From Sanchytrium tribonematis (Eukaryota; Sanchytriomycota; Sanchytriomycetes; Sanchytriales; Sanchytriaceae): a stretch of DNA of 36,362 nucleotides. The stretch lies in contig JADGIG010000034.1 in the NCBI GenBank assembly GCA_018985235.1, forward strand, positions 1 through 36,362, in the 5' to 3' direction. This document shows, in pieces, positions 1 through 7,745 of the stretch. A program made the translations under genes and the position numbers. Every line of letters starts with the position of its first letter. Position 1 is the stretch's first letter. Under the pieces are notes generated by a model. The model saw only the letters and a program-made list of their open reading frames with translations, was not told the DNA's origin and made no database searches.

Positions 1-531
1 CGTCGACTGCAGACTGAGCGAACGCTAGTGCGACCAAAAATGACATTTCGTTTACGAGCTGCTCTGTTTCTTTTTAATTAATTGCATCACTTGCCTTGAG
101 GTATTTGTGCCAATCAAAATGATGCAAACATATTTGCAAGATTAACATTATGGTTTGAAATATAGCGGTCAAAAATTTGTATTCTATTTTTTACCAAGTT
201 TTGCAAGTCATTTTTTGCCTGTTTTGGTTTTCGCGAAACTTCAAAATTATTCTGCAACTGATATTTATACATGCTTAATAATAATCTTTTTAAAGATGAA
301 CCTTTGTTACAACTTACGAAGCAATGTTTTACTAAGACCATTGTATTTGCAAGCGGGTCATGTAATTTATAATTTTCAACTACTGAATAAATTATTAGAG
401 ATTTGATTTCTGCAGCGTTTGGACTAAAGATATGACACTCTTAACGTTTGTCACACGTTGACAATTTTGCCATTCAACAATGGTCTGATATTGTAAAACG
501 TCAAAAACGGAGAGGATGTGTCACAAGGGCA

Positions 532-538
532 CCAATCA
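532..538 (+). promoter_or_regulatory. CCAAT box of STE12
   Basis: CCAATCA lies 47 nt upstream of the STE12 ATG, with a TATATAA box following at 544-550. CCAAT boxes are bound by the HAP/NF-Y complex in fungi (family knowledge). The same heptamer recurs at nearly the same distance before four other genes here. Confidence 0.6.
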
Positions 539-543
539 GTCTC

Positions 544-550
544 TATATAA
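544..550 (+). promoter_or_regulatory. TATA box of STE12
   Basis: TATATAA ends 35 nt before the STE12 ATG, next to the CCAAT box. It is one of the clearest core promoters in the window. It implies a very short 5' leader if transcription starts about 25-35 nt downstream, or that initiation is close to the ATG. Confidence 0.55.
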
Positions 551-585
551 AGACGTTATAAAGTCTCCCCTCCCCTTCTACATCG

Positions 586-1893
586 ATGTCAGTGACTACA
601 CATGAAGCTCCGCAACAACTAACTCCTACAGCTGTCAGTGCCGAATCTGTCGAAAGATTGCGATACTTTCTGGCAACAGCCCCGTTAAATTGGCAGCCGC
701 AAGAAAGTATTAGAAGACATTTGTTACCAAATGGCGAATATGTCAGTTGTGTACTATGGGAAAACACTTTTCACATTTCTGGAACTGATATAATAAGAAT
801 TTTGATTTATAGATTTCATGCATATGGGCGACCTGTACAAAACATCAAGAAGTTTGAAGAAGGTGTATTTTCAGATTTGAGAAATTTGAAAGTGGGAGTA
901 GATGCCAGATTAGAGGAGCCCCGATCCCCGCTACTGGAGTTACTATATAAACACAATTGTGTCCGTACTCAGAAAAAACAAAAGGTGTTTTTTTGGTACT
1001 CAGTTCCTCATGACAGATTGTTTGTCGATGCTCTTGAACGCGATTTGAAAAGGGAGGCATTAGGTATTCAACCAACAACAATCCCAATTCATCCACCTCC
1101 TCCACTTCCTATGATCTTAGGACCCCCAAGATCACCAAAGCAAATAGAAGAAGACAAAATGAACAATCAATACAAAGAATCAGATGAGAATAGCAATGAA
1201 ATGCACGGGGTATCAGCCTTAAACGGAGAATCAGGTGAGCAACCTCAACTTACATTTCAGGCGCCTCCAATGGACTTTTACAATGATCCTCTTATGATGA
1301 TGTCACCTCCGCAGCAGGGTGAAATGATTGCAAATATGAATATGATATTAAGTAATCAGGGTCCAGCTGTTCCTGTGCCGGTGAATGAGAAAGATAAGCA
1401 AGACTCAAAAAATGAAGACTTGGACATGCATTCTAACATGGAATCGCCAGAAGGGACTCCAAATCAAAAAGCATTGGATGCCATGGCCGATCTTCCTTTT
1501 CCTGAGTTTAGCCCCCCAATTAGTGACCCTGGTATGGATTTAAAGCATAGTTCTCCTTTCAACCTTCCGGCACAAGCTTACACAATGGATGATTCTTATT
1601 TGTACATGGGCGCATTACCTCCATCAGCAATGGCTCATAGCTATCCCATGACCCAATTTGAATGGAAAAATGACACTGAAGAAAGGCCATTCCAGTGCTC
1701 TTGGGAAGGCTGTGGTAAACGCTTTAAACGCTTCGAGCATGTTAAGCGACATGAAAGGATTCATAGTGGTGAAAAACCATATTCATGTCCTTATAGTGGC
1801 TGTGAAAAAAGATTTAGCAGAAGCGACAATCTCCAGAATCATATTAGAGTTCATCAAAAACAAGAGAAAAAGGCGCAATTGCAACGAAAGTAG
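586..1893 (+). CDS. STE12: STE12-like transcription factor with STE domain and two C2H2 zinc fingers
   Basis: This 435-residue protein starts at an ATG 35 nt after a TATA box. Residues ~20-145 form the homeodomain-like STE DNA-binding domain ([20 protein letters not shown], then a conserved [12 protein letters not shown] stretch and a FFWYSVPHD stretch). The middle is Pro/Met/Asp-rich and probably disordered. Residues ~369-423 are two tandem C2H2 fingers joined by a classical HSGEKPY linker, followed by a basic tail ending in a TAG stop. STE12 proteins act downstream of MAP-kinase cascades in mating and invasive growth. The zinc fingers are the arrangement of filamentous and early-diverging fungi and are lacking in S. 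cerevisiae Ste12. Identification is firm; the targets are unknown. Confidence 0.95.
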   Translation: MSVTTHEAPQQLTPTAVSAESVERLRYFLATAPLNWQPQESIRRHLLPNGEYVSCVLWENTFHISGTDIIRILIYRFHAYGRPVQNIKKFEEGVFSDLRNLKVGVDARLEEPRSPLLELLYKHNCVRTQKKQKVFFWYSVPHDRLFVDALERDLKREALGIQPTTIPIHPPPPLPMILGPPRSPKQIEEDKMNNQYKESDENSNEMHGVSALNGESGEQPQLTFQAPPMDFYNDPLMMMSPPQQGEMIANMNMILSNQGPAVPVPVNEKDKQDSKNEDLDMHSNMESPEGTPNQKALDAMADLPFPEFSPPISDPGMDLKHSSPFNLPAQAYTMDDSYLYMGALPPSAMAHSYPMTQFEWKNDTEERPFQCSWEGCGKRFKRFEHVKRHERIHSGEKPYSCPYSGCEKRFSRSDNLQNHIRVHQKQEKKAQLQRK

Positions 1894-1935
1894 ATTTTAA
1901 GTAAATGATTTAATTTTTAGAGTTTTTTTGACGAT

Positions 1936-1943
1936 GTGGCTTG
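1936..1943 (+). promoter_or_regulatory. Start-proximal GTGGCTTG element
   Basis: GTGGCTTG lies 4 nt before the ATG of the 12-TM gene. The same octamer, in either orientation, sits 1-7 nt before the ATG of four other genes in the window. It is probably a core promoter or initiator-like element in a TATA-less gene with a very short leader (inference). Confidence 0.5.
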
Positions 1944-1947
1944 CTAA

Positions 1948-3580
1948 ATGTCCAACAGAAAAGGGTTTGTGCATCATGATGCAACATCTCCAAAAGAATC
2001 GGAAATAACTACCTATACAGAAAATACCACTACTCAATCGGTTCCTTCGCTGCGCGTCAAAGCAATTTCATTATCATTTATTGACCCACAAATGGAAAAA
2101 GGGTTTAAAAAATGGACTCTCCAAAAGTACGACAGATTTCACGTTTTTTTATACGCTATGATATTGATTTGGGTGTCTTTGTTATTTATATTTGATTATT
2201 TGGAACACGGTTTCGTAAGCCCAAATTATTTTAGAATTGGTTACTATGCTATTGCACTTATTGGGATTTTAGTTACAAAATTGACAACCAAGCATAATGA
2301 TTTTGTGGCTATAATTCTAATAACAATATTGCTCGTGTTATCTACAGGTGATGATGTCACAACATTCAATTCACTTTCTGATTTCTCAAGTTTGGAGTCG
2401 AATTGGTTTCCGATGCTAGTAATTCTCCATGCCAGCCTAAGTCTTATACACTCCCGTTCGTGGTTATATTTATTGATAGTTCCGACTTGCTACTTTGTAA
2501 GTTATTGTATTTCAAGATCATTTTTCCACACAAACAAGGTAAATTTGATTGATTTAGAATTGGTTAGACACTCAAACATTATGGTTATTATTAATGATAT
2601 TTTGCACAAGTGTGTCTGGTATGGTCGGTCAATTTCAACAACATTACCTAACAAGAAGTCTTTTTCGAGAGGAACGGATGCAAGGAAATCTTGGTGGTCA
2701 AAATAAGAGTGTAAGAAGCGAATACAAGCAGCATCTGCTATCCTTAAAATTCAAAGACAAGTCGCTGGAAAAAAAGTATTTGGCAACAAGATGGAGAGAA
2801 ACTATATTGACTAATAGACGATATTCAGCTTTCTTAGTATTGAATGCTGCGATTAGCATCATCTATGAACATTTTTGGAAATTTAATGATACCACAGTTT
2901 TAATGTACCGGTGTTTATTTCATGGCTTACCATTAATTGTATTAATGGCTGCCATTTATTTTATAAATCATACCAAAGAGCAAGAATTGAGTAAAAAATC
3001 AATAAGAGTAGCTTGGTTATACTCCGCAGTGAGAGAAAAAGTGGTTAATTACTATAGAATAACACAAGTCGGTTTACTTTTAGTATTTCTCAGCATATTA
3101 TCTGTTTATATACATCTAACTACATCTCAAAAAGATGCCCCGTTTGAGAGCGTTTTGATGCTTGTATATCTGCAATTCTGTGTTTCCACGCGATTTGGGA
3201 CTTCATACTTTCTTTTTGGAACAGCTGTACTTTTGATACAAAGCGTTGCAGTTTCGTTCTTTAGACCTGATGTTTCTAATTATGTTGTTGGAATTTTATT
3301 TAGTGCTGTAAATGCAATGATATTTATTAGATTAACTGCTTTAAAGAGAAGAAAGCTTTTTATGTTTGAGTCTTCAGAACAACATGGACTATTTACCCAA
3401 TTAGATACTCAAGTAAAAAGCATTGAGACTTTATCCACTGAATATAGACAGAGTTACGCTTCTAGTAATTTGAGCAAAGGCAATTTGAAAACTTCGTCAA
3501 ACACAAATTCAACTTTATCAAGCTCATCTGGTACAAGCTACAAATTTATGGAAAATGTCTTGAGTCTATATAGTGAATAA
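1948..3580 (+). CDS. 12-TM membrane protein with tandem 6-TM duplication; one 19-nt intron
   Basis: Read without splicing, this locus is two overlapping frames. Removing a 19-nt intron at 2539-2557 (phase 0) gives one 537-residue protein and restores a hydrophobic helix across the junction (NK then NWLDTQTLWLLLMIF). It has two similar halves. Each starts with an F-x-D-x-x-[ML]-E-K-x-[FY] motif (residues ~44-53 and ~262-270), followed by about six membrane helices. The first half ends with a Gly-Met-Val-Gly turn and a basic R-x-x-F-R-E-E stretch. Such 6-TM modules resemble the membrane halves of some class III cyclases, but no catalytic domain follows; that comparison is weak inference. The Ser/Thr-rich C-tail ends in LYSE. 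The stop TAA is inside AATAAA. Confidence 0.85.
2539..2557 (+). other. 19-nt intron in the 12-TM gene
   Basis: GTAAATTTGATTGATTTAG, phase 0. It has GT and AG ends and a TTGAT branch-like motif whose A is the sixth base from the 3' end. Its removal joins two frames that otherwise overlap out of register. Confidence 0.85.
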
Positions 3581-3610
3581 ATCTGTAATAGCTTAAAATT
3601 GGCCTGAAAG

Positions 3611-3617
3611 CCAATCA
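3611..3617 (+). promoter_or_regulatory. CCAAT box of single-pass membrane protein gene
   Basis: CCAATCA lies 48 nt before the ATG at 3666, the same orientation and almost the same distance as in STE12 and the gene at 4959. Confidence 0.5.
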
Positions 3618-3665
3618 CAGGATTTTCTCGTTCCTTTAAATCAAATCCCGAAAAGATCAATCCAA

Positions 3666-4250
3666 ATGAGCGTCTTTTTTATATCTATATTGGTTTTTGC
3701 AAGTATAGCTGACATTGATCCTAGTACATGGATGGATCCGTCTACCAAATCATCCTCATCTACTGGCCAACCCAGTACTAGTGTTCAACAAATTCCGGCG
3801 CCTTCCGATTCCCAGAAACCAACAGAATCGGCTAAATCAGGAAACAGCAACTCCACAACTGCAGCAAGCTTGTCTTCATCAAGCAGCTCAGGAGGAGCTT
3901 TACAAACTGAGTCCAATGATCAAAGTTCGTCAACAACAACGATTTCTATAATCGTAGGCTGTGCAGTTGCAGTATTATTTGGAATCGCGATCACATTTGT
4001 CTGTTGGAAAAGAAAGCGACAGGCTAGTAATCAAATAGAATTTGGAAATAAATTCGACACTCCGACATCAGCCAATTCAGATATTCCGCAGTGGAAAAGA
4101 TTTCCTTCGACTTACAATAATGTCGACGAACAAGGGTCAGTTTCTCAAATACAGTCCATTGCAGGAAAATCCGATTTTGGTGATTCCGTTTTCCGATCAA
4201 GACAATATGAATTCGAGGATTTTAATTCAATATACATGAGGTCAGGTTAA
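3666..4250 (+). CDS. Single-pass Ser/Thr-rich membrane protein (cell-surface sensor type)
   Basis: This is a 194-residue protein. The N-terminus (MSVFFISILVFASIAD) is a short signal peptide. Residues ~18-95 are extremely Ser/Thr/Gln/Pro-rich and likely O-glycosylated. A single membrane helix follows at ~98-117 with a KRKRQ stop-transfer signal, then a cytoplasmic tail of ~75 residues with several aromatic residues near its end (YEFEDFNSIYM). The architecture is that of WSC/Mid2-like wall-stress sensors, but no cysteine-rich WSC domain is present, so a sensor role is inference. The genes at 4959 and 33904 share this plan and a CCAATCA box at the same distance. Confidence 0.8.
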   Translation: MSVFFISILVFASIADIDPSTWMDPSTKSSSSTGQPSTSVQQIPAPSDSQKPTESAKSGNSNSTTAASLSSSSSSGGALQTESNDQSSSTTTISIIVGCAVAVLFGIAITFVCWKRKRQASNQIEFGNKFDTPTSANSDIPQWKRFPSTYNNVDEQGSVSQIQSIAGKSDFGDSVFRSRQYEFEDFNSIYMRSG

Positions 4251-4338
4251 AGACACAAGTATGTATCATTTTTCGTTTCAGAGCCTCTAATGAAATCATA
4301 GTTTCCCGTAATACAACTGGAGTAAAAGGGTAAAACGT

Positions 4339-4830
4339 ATGACTGACGGAAGATCTAAGGAACCAAAATGTTGTTGTTGCGGAGTTAGAATCGGGCTAGG
4401 TATTTTATTCGTACTATCATTGATTTTCGGAATTTTAGGATTAGTTGGACGAAATTATGGACAAGGTGCCTGTATGGTTGTTGGTGGACTAGTAGGGCTC
4501 TTTGCCGTAGTCAAAAAGAGCGTTAAAGCAGCTACATTTACATTATATTTCTTCATCTTAACGCAATTAATTTCTGTTGCATTTGGAATTTATTACATTA
4601 CAACAATTGGAAGTGCTGTTGATGCTGCTATCGATGATGCTAAAAAGAACAATGATAACACTGACTTATCTCCGGATCAAATTGAGTCATTGCGAGGTGC
4701 GACGAAGTCATACTACTACGCTATTTACATTATAGGTTTGGTGATTAGTGTCATCATTACTATATTAGTTTCGGAGAGAATGATTGCTTTCAGAAAGTGG
4801 CTTAAGACTAAAAGAAGTACCTACACTTGA
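4339..4830 (+). CDS. Four-TM membrane protein, unknown function
   Basis: This is a 163-residue protein. A Cys cluster (KCCCCGVR) at residues 10-17 precedes the first helix and is a candidate palmitoylation site. Helices lie at about 18-36, 41-57, 65-88 and 125-144. Between the third and fourth there is an acidic, Asn/Asp-rich loop of ~35 residues. The tail is short and basic. The layout recalls small tetraspan proteins, but I see no CCG tetraspanin signature and assign no family. TGA is followed at once by AATAAAT, giving a very short 3' UTR. Confidence 0.75.
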   Translation: MTDGRSKEPKCCCCGVRIGLGILFVLSLIFGILGLVGRNYGQGACMVVGGLVGLFAVVKKSVKAATFTLYFFILTQLISVAFGIYYITTIGSAVDAAIDDAKKNNDNTDLSPDQIESLRGATKSYYYAIYIIGLVISVIITILVSERMIAFRKWLKTKRSTYT

Positions 4831-4903
4831 ATAAATTATTGAAAAACGATTGAATTGTATACAAGCATTTTGTTTTTCACAAATTTGATTTTTTTCCTGT
4901 TAT

Positions 4904-4910
4904 CCAATCA
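4904..4910 (+). promoter_or_regulatory. CCAAT box of single-pass membrane protein gene
   Basis: CCAATCA lies 48 nt before the ATG at 4959, identical in orientation and distance to the box at 3611. Confidence 0.5.
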
Positions 4911-4958
4911 AGATACATTTCAAGTCTTGAAAAGAATCACGGTTCTCTCCAAACGAAA

Positions 4959-5621
4959 ATGATCTTTGTTGGTGGATTGAGTGCCCTAGCTACATTAGAT
5001 CAAGTTCACGATTTTATACAAACTGTGTCGCCTAATCAGGATATTCGAAATTGGGACAACTCGTTACAAGATAAGGTTGAGAAATTAACGGAATCTGGAA
5101 TTGCTGACTCATCAGTATCCACTACCAATACCACAGTACCTGCAAGTACCACGTCTACTGATGTTTCTGAACCGACGCCGACAGTTGCTGTGTCGACTGA
5201 ACAAGATAGTGGTGGACAGGATAGCCAAAACAATGGTGATGATTCTAACAGCTCCAACAGCAGCTACAATACCTATTATGTGGTAGGAGGTGGTTGTGGC
5301 GCTGTTGTACTTGGGGGAGTTGTCGTATTTTATCTACATCGTAGAAAAAAAGCAGAAAAAGATATTTCTGGAGTTACCAGCGATTCGTCCTATTCTTCTG
5401 ATGTTGAGGAAAATGAAAGCAGAGTCACGCCAACACTTTATATGAGTGACGAGGAGCTGCAAAATTGTTCTGCTCGAAGTTCGATTTTGAGAAATGAGTA
5501 TCTCAATACTGACTCAATTATGGAAGGAAGTGTTTACTCCGAAGTTTCTGGAGTGGCAAGATACTCAAGCATATCTGAACCCTACTCAATATATTCTGAA
5601 AATTTATCTTCTGATGCTTAA
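4959..5621 (+). CDS. Single-pass Ser/Thr-rich membrane protein with Tyr/Ser-rich tail
   Basis: This is a 220-residue protein. The N-terminal signal (MIFVGGLSALATL) is weak but hydrophobic. Residues ~50-105 are Ser/Thr/Val-rich, the membrane helix lies at ~107-126 (glycine-rich) and the stop-transfer sequence is HRRKKAEK. The ~95-residue cytoplasmic tail is acidic and repeats Tyr-Ser pairs (SSYSS, VYSEV, RYSSI, PYSIYSE). This motif style recurs in the tail of the protein at 33904 and at the C-terminus of the 12-TM protein. It is probably a surface or wall protein; its function is unknown. AATAAA lies ~20 nt past the stop. Confidence 0.75.
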   Translation: MIFVGGLSALATLDQVHDFIQTVSPNQDIRNWDNSLQDKVEKLTESGIADSSVSTTNTTVPASTTSTDVSEPTPTVAVSTEQDSGGQDSQNNGDDSNSSNSSYNTYYVVGGGCGAVVLGGVVVFYLHRRKKAEKDISGVTSDSSYSSDVEENESRVTPTLYMSDEELQNCSARSSILRNEYLNTDSIMEGSVYSEVSGVARYSSISEPYSIYSENLSSDA

Positions 5622-5670
5622 CAAATGACAAACTCATGCTGCAATAAATCAGGTCTGTTTACGTTGTGTC

Positions 5671-6582
5671 ATGAAACACTTTTTATCAACTATTATTTGC
5701 AGCCACTTATTTTTCGTCCCTGTGCTTTATTTTGGCTTATTCTTTACATCAGCATGGCACTTGGCTATAATTTACATGATTTGGATAATGCTAGATAGGT
5801 CGCCTTTCAAATTTGGGAGGTACAATAATTTCATGAGAAATCTAAGAATTTTCAAAAATTTTGGTGAGTTTTTTTCCAGTGAAATTGTTTGCGATGTGCC
5901 TTTAGAAGATAAGCAGTACATGTTTGCTTATTCACCTCACGGGATAATCGGAACAGGGTCTTTTTTATCGTTCGGAACAAATGCCAACGGATTGACTAAA
6001 TATTACAAACGTCCGGTGAGGGTTTTGACAATCGATTTCAATTTTTACATGCCAATTTTTAGAGATGTATTTATTTTACTAGGTTATTTGAGCTGTAGCA
6101 AAGAAACTATGCAAAAAAATTTGAAAGAAGGCAATTCATTGGTAATTCTACCTGGTGGTGCTCAAGAGGTAACTTACTTTGATAAGAACAACATCAATGT
6201 TATCATAGACAAACGCTATGGTTTTTTTAAATTGGTTATTGAGAATGGAGTAGATCTTGTTCCCGTTTTAGGTTTTGGAGAAAACGATATTCACAGAATT
6301 ATAAATATATCGCATCCAGTCATTGTCAAATTACAATCAATTTTAAAAACTTATTTCGGATTCATGGCGATTCCTTTTATTGGAGAGTATGGCTTTATAC
6401 CATACAACAAAAAATTGACAACAGTTATTGGATCACCTATCTCGGTTAAAAAAAATTCAAAACCACTAGCAAGCGACATAAGATCCCTACAAGAGCAATA
6501 CAAAGCGGAGTTACTACGAGTATTTGACAAATATAAGAGTTTATATGGCTCTCATGTGAAATCTTTAAAGGTGGTAGAATAA
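5671..6582 (+). CDS. DGAT2: Diacylglycerol O-acyltransferase, DGAT2 family
   Basis: This is a 303-residue enzyme of the DGAT2/MOGAT family, which makes triacylglycerol from diacylglycerol and acyl-CoA at the ER and lipid droplet. Two N-terminal helices (~5-42) anchor it. YSPHG at 87-91 is the family's [HY]-P-H-G-type catalytic motif. PGGAQE near 155 and RYGFFKLVIENGVDLVPV followed by GFGEND (~175-200) are the other signatures. Length is near the family norm apart from a short N-terminus. The stop (GAA TAA ATC) lies in AATAAA, and the next gene's stop on the other strand is 1 nt away. The acceptor could be mono- or diacylglycerol. Confidence 0.9.
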   Translation: MKHFLSTIICSHLFFVPVLYFGLFFTSAWHLAIIYMIWIMLDRSPFKFGRYNNFMRNLRIFKNFGEFFSSEIVCDVPLEDKQYMFAYSPHGIIGTGSFLSFGTNANGLTKYYKRPVRVLTIDFNFYMPIFRDVFILLGYLSCSKETMQKNLKEGNSLVILPGGAQEVTYFDKNNINVIIDKRYGFFKLVIENGVDLVPVLGFGENDIHRIINISHPVIVKLQSILKTYFGFMAIPFIGEYGFIPYNKKLTTVIGSPISVKKNSKPLASDIRSLQEQYKAELLRVFDKYKSLYGSHVKSLKVVE

Positions 6583-6583
6583 A

Positions 6584-7429
6584 TCATTCAAGTTTGAATT
6601 TTTTAGATTTAGATTTATCAGCAATAAGTTCACTTAGCAAAGGTATTCTATAACCTTGCTGAATTCTCTTCCTTTTTCTTGTTTGTTTTTTGGGAATAAT
6701 GTGATTTTCTTTTTGGCCAACTACGGCTTCATAGTAATTTTGAACCGATTCTTGAGAAAAAGAAGGATTCTCTGGGATTCCTTCTACAACATGCGAAAAT
6801 ATTTCAATACTCATGCATTGGGGATGTTTAGCTTGAGCTACCGTGGATGATTCTTCAGCAATGTTGGAGACTGGGATCTGGTCCGACATTAAATTCTCAA
6901 AATTTCTCTGATTAGCAAGCTGGGAGATAGACAGCTTATCAATGTCGATCATGTAATCCAATTGAGATGTGGGAATGACATTGGTCTCTATAGAAGGAAG
7001 CACCTGAGTGAATTCGTCACAGAGCATGTCAAGTTTGCCAAGAGATTCTTGAGGATTGAATATGTTTTGTATTTCGGAAAATCTCTTGTCGTATAGATCG
7101 TTGAGAGTTTCATCTGATCCTTTAAACGTATTGGCAAATGGCATCAACACGTTTGAAAATGACTGTACTCCATTTTCAAATGGAAAAATTTGACAGTGAT
7201 CATCAAATTCGAAACTTGTTTCCATTTTGTCACATGCATAAATGCAAATATGAGGACTTAATTCTTTGATTTGCATTTCAAATGAATTCAACGAGTAAAT
7301 TCCATTTTCCATATCATCTACAAAACAAAAGTATTGCCCATCATAAATTTTGCCGTCTCTAATGTAAACTCTGCATCTAAAACTGTACCTGGTGTTTTGC
7401 CGTAGTAACAAGAATAAAGGTCTCAACAT
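6584..7429 (-). CDS. Unknown, probably nuclear protein
   Basis: This is a 281-residue protein of unrecognised family. The N-terminal ~110 residues look folded, with alternating hydrophobic and acidic stretches (RVYIRDGKIYDGQYF). The middle is acidic and low in structure. The C-terminus carries strong nuclear localisation signals (KKQTRKRKR and KSKSKKFK). The start is uncertain. In the same frame an upstream ATG at 7525 opens 27 sense codons that read like protein, separated from this ATG by GTAACAAATTCTTAG (7430-7444). That stretch could be a 15-nt intron, making a 308-residue protein, or the end of a short upstream ORF. It lacks the branch motif of the five better introns, so I keep the downstream ATG. 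Confidence 0.65.
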   Translation of the reverse strand: MLRPLFLLLRQNTRYSFRCRVYIRDGKIYDGQYFCFVDDMENGIYSLNSFEMQIKELSPHICIYACDKMETSFEFDDHCQIFPFENGVQSFSNVLMPFANTFKGSDETLNDLYDKRFSEIQNIFNPQESLGKLDMLCDEFTQVLPSIETNVIPTSQLDYMIDIDKLSISQLANQRNFENLMSDQIPVSNIAEESSTVAQAKHPQCMSIEIFSHVVEGIPENPSFSQESVQNYYEAVVGQKENHIIPKKQTRKRKRIQQGYRIPLLSELIADKSKSKKFKLE

Positions 7430-7745
7430 CTAAGAATTTGTTACAAGAGCTCCAATGTCAAGCGCATTTTCGACGCCCCATTCAATGAAACGCTGATAAC
7501 CAGTTAGAATGCATTCCAACTGCATAAAGTAGTAATTTCAATTTGCTAGCATAGACTGCATTTCGATTTCCAAAGTTAATTATATGCGTGTATTTGTTTG
7601 CTAAATTTGAATGCAACGCATTTAAATAAGAATATGTTGAAGTTCTAAATAGACGGAAACTTGACAAACCCTGCAGTTTGTAAATATTTAAGCTTAATTT
7701 TCCATAAAATGACTTTTATGCTTGATGACCTTTTTAAAACAATAG
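7430..7745. promoter_or_regulatory. Divergent intergenic region
   Basis: This region lies between the minus-strand gene starting at 7429 and the plus-strand gene at 7746. It holds the possible upstream exon or short ORF at 7445-7525. The longer minus frame at 7482-7667 looks like noise. I see no clear TATA box or any of the recurrent motifs described here. Confidence 0.5.

Larger units (their letters stand above)
1..585. promoter_or_regulatory. Intergenic region upstream of STE12
   Basis: No gene is supported here. Both strands carry short open frames (155-406 plus, without an ATG start; 114-341 minus, with ATG), but they overlap each other, match no family I recognise and lack the stop/AATAAA overlap typical of this window. 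A CCAATCA box lies at 110-116. The proximal part, from about 420 to 585, is the STE12 promoter with a second CCAATCA box and a TATA box. Confidence 0.6.

Noticed and set aside
155-406. Open frames on both strands in the STE12 upstream region
   Set aside because: The plus frame lacks an ATG start, the frames overlap each other, have no recognisable content and lack the usual gene-end signature.
1901-1920. GTAAATGATTTAATTTTTAG, a 20-nt intron look-alike after STE12
   Set aside because: It lies after the STE12 stop and before the next ATG, and the sixth base from its end is T rather than the invariant A. A UTR intron is possible but unsupported.
2594-2660. A one-base frameshift in a T-run, or a 37-40 nt intron, in the 12-TM gene
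   Set aside because: The 37-nt version creates a TGA at the junction and the 40-nt version deletes well-formed sequence. The 19-nt intron at 2539-2557 explains the frame change with the same geometry as the other four introns.
4259-4281. A GTATGT...TTTCAG segment of 23 nt between two genes
   Set aside because: It is outside both reading frames and does not fit the mini-intron geometry. It could be a 5' UTR intron of the four-TM gene, but nothing in the sequence supports that.
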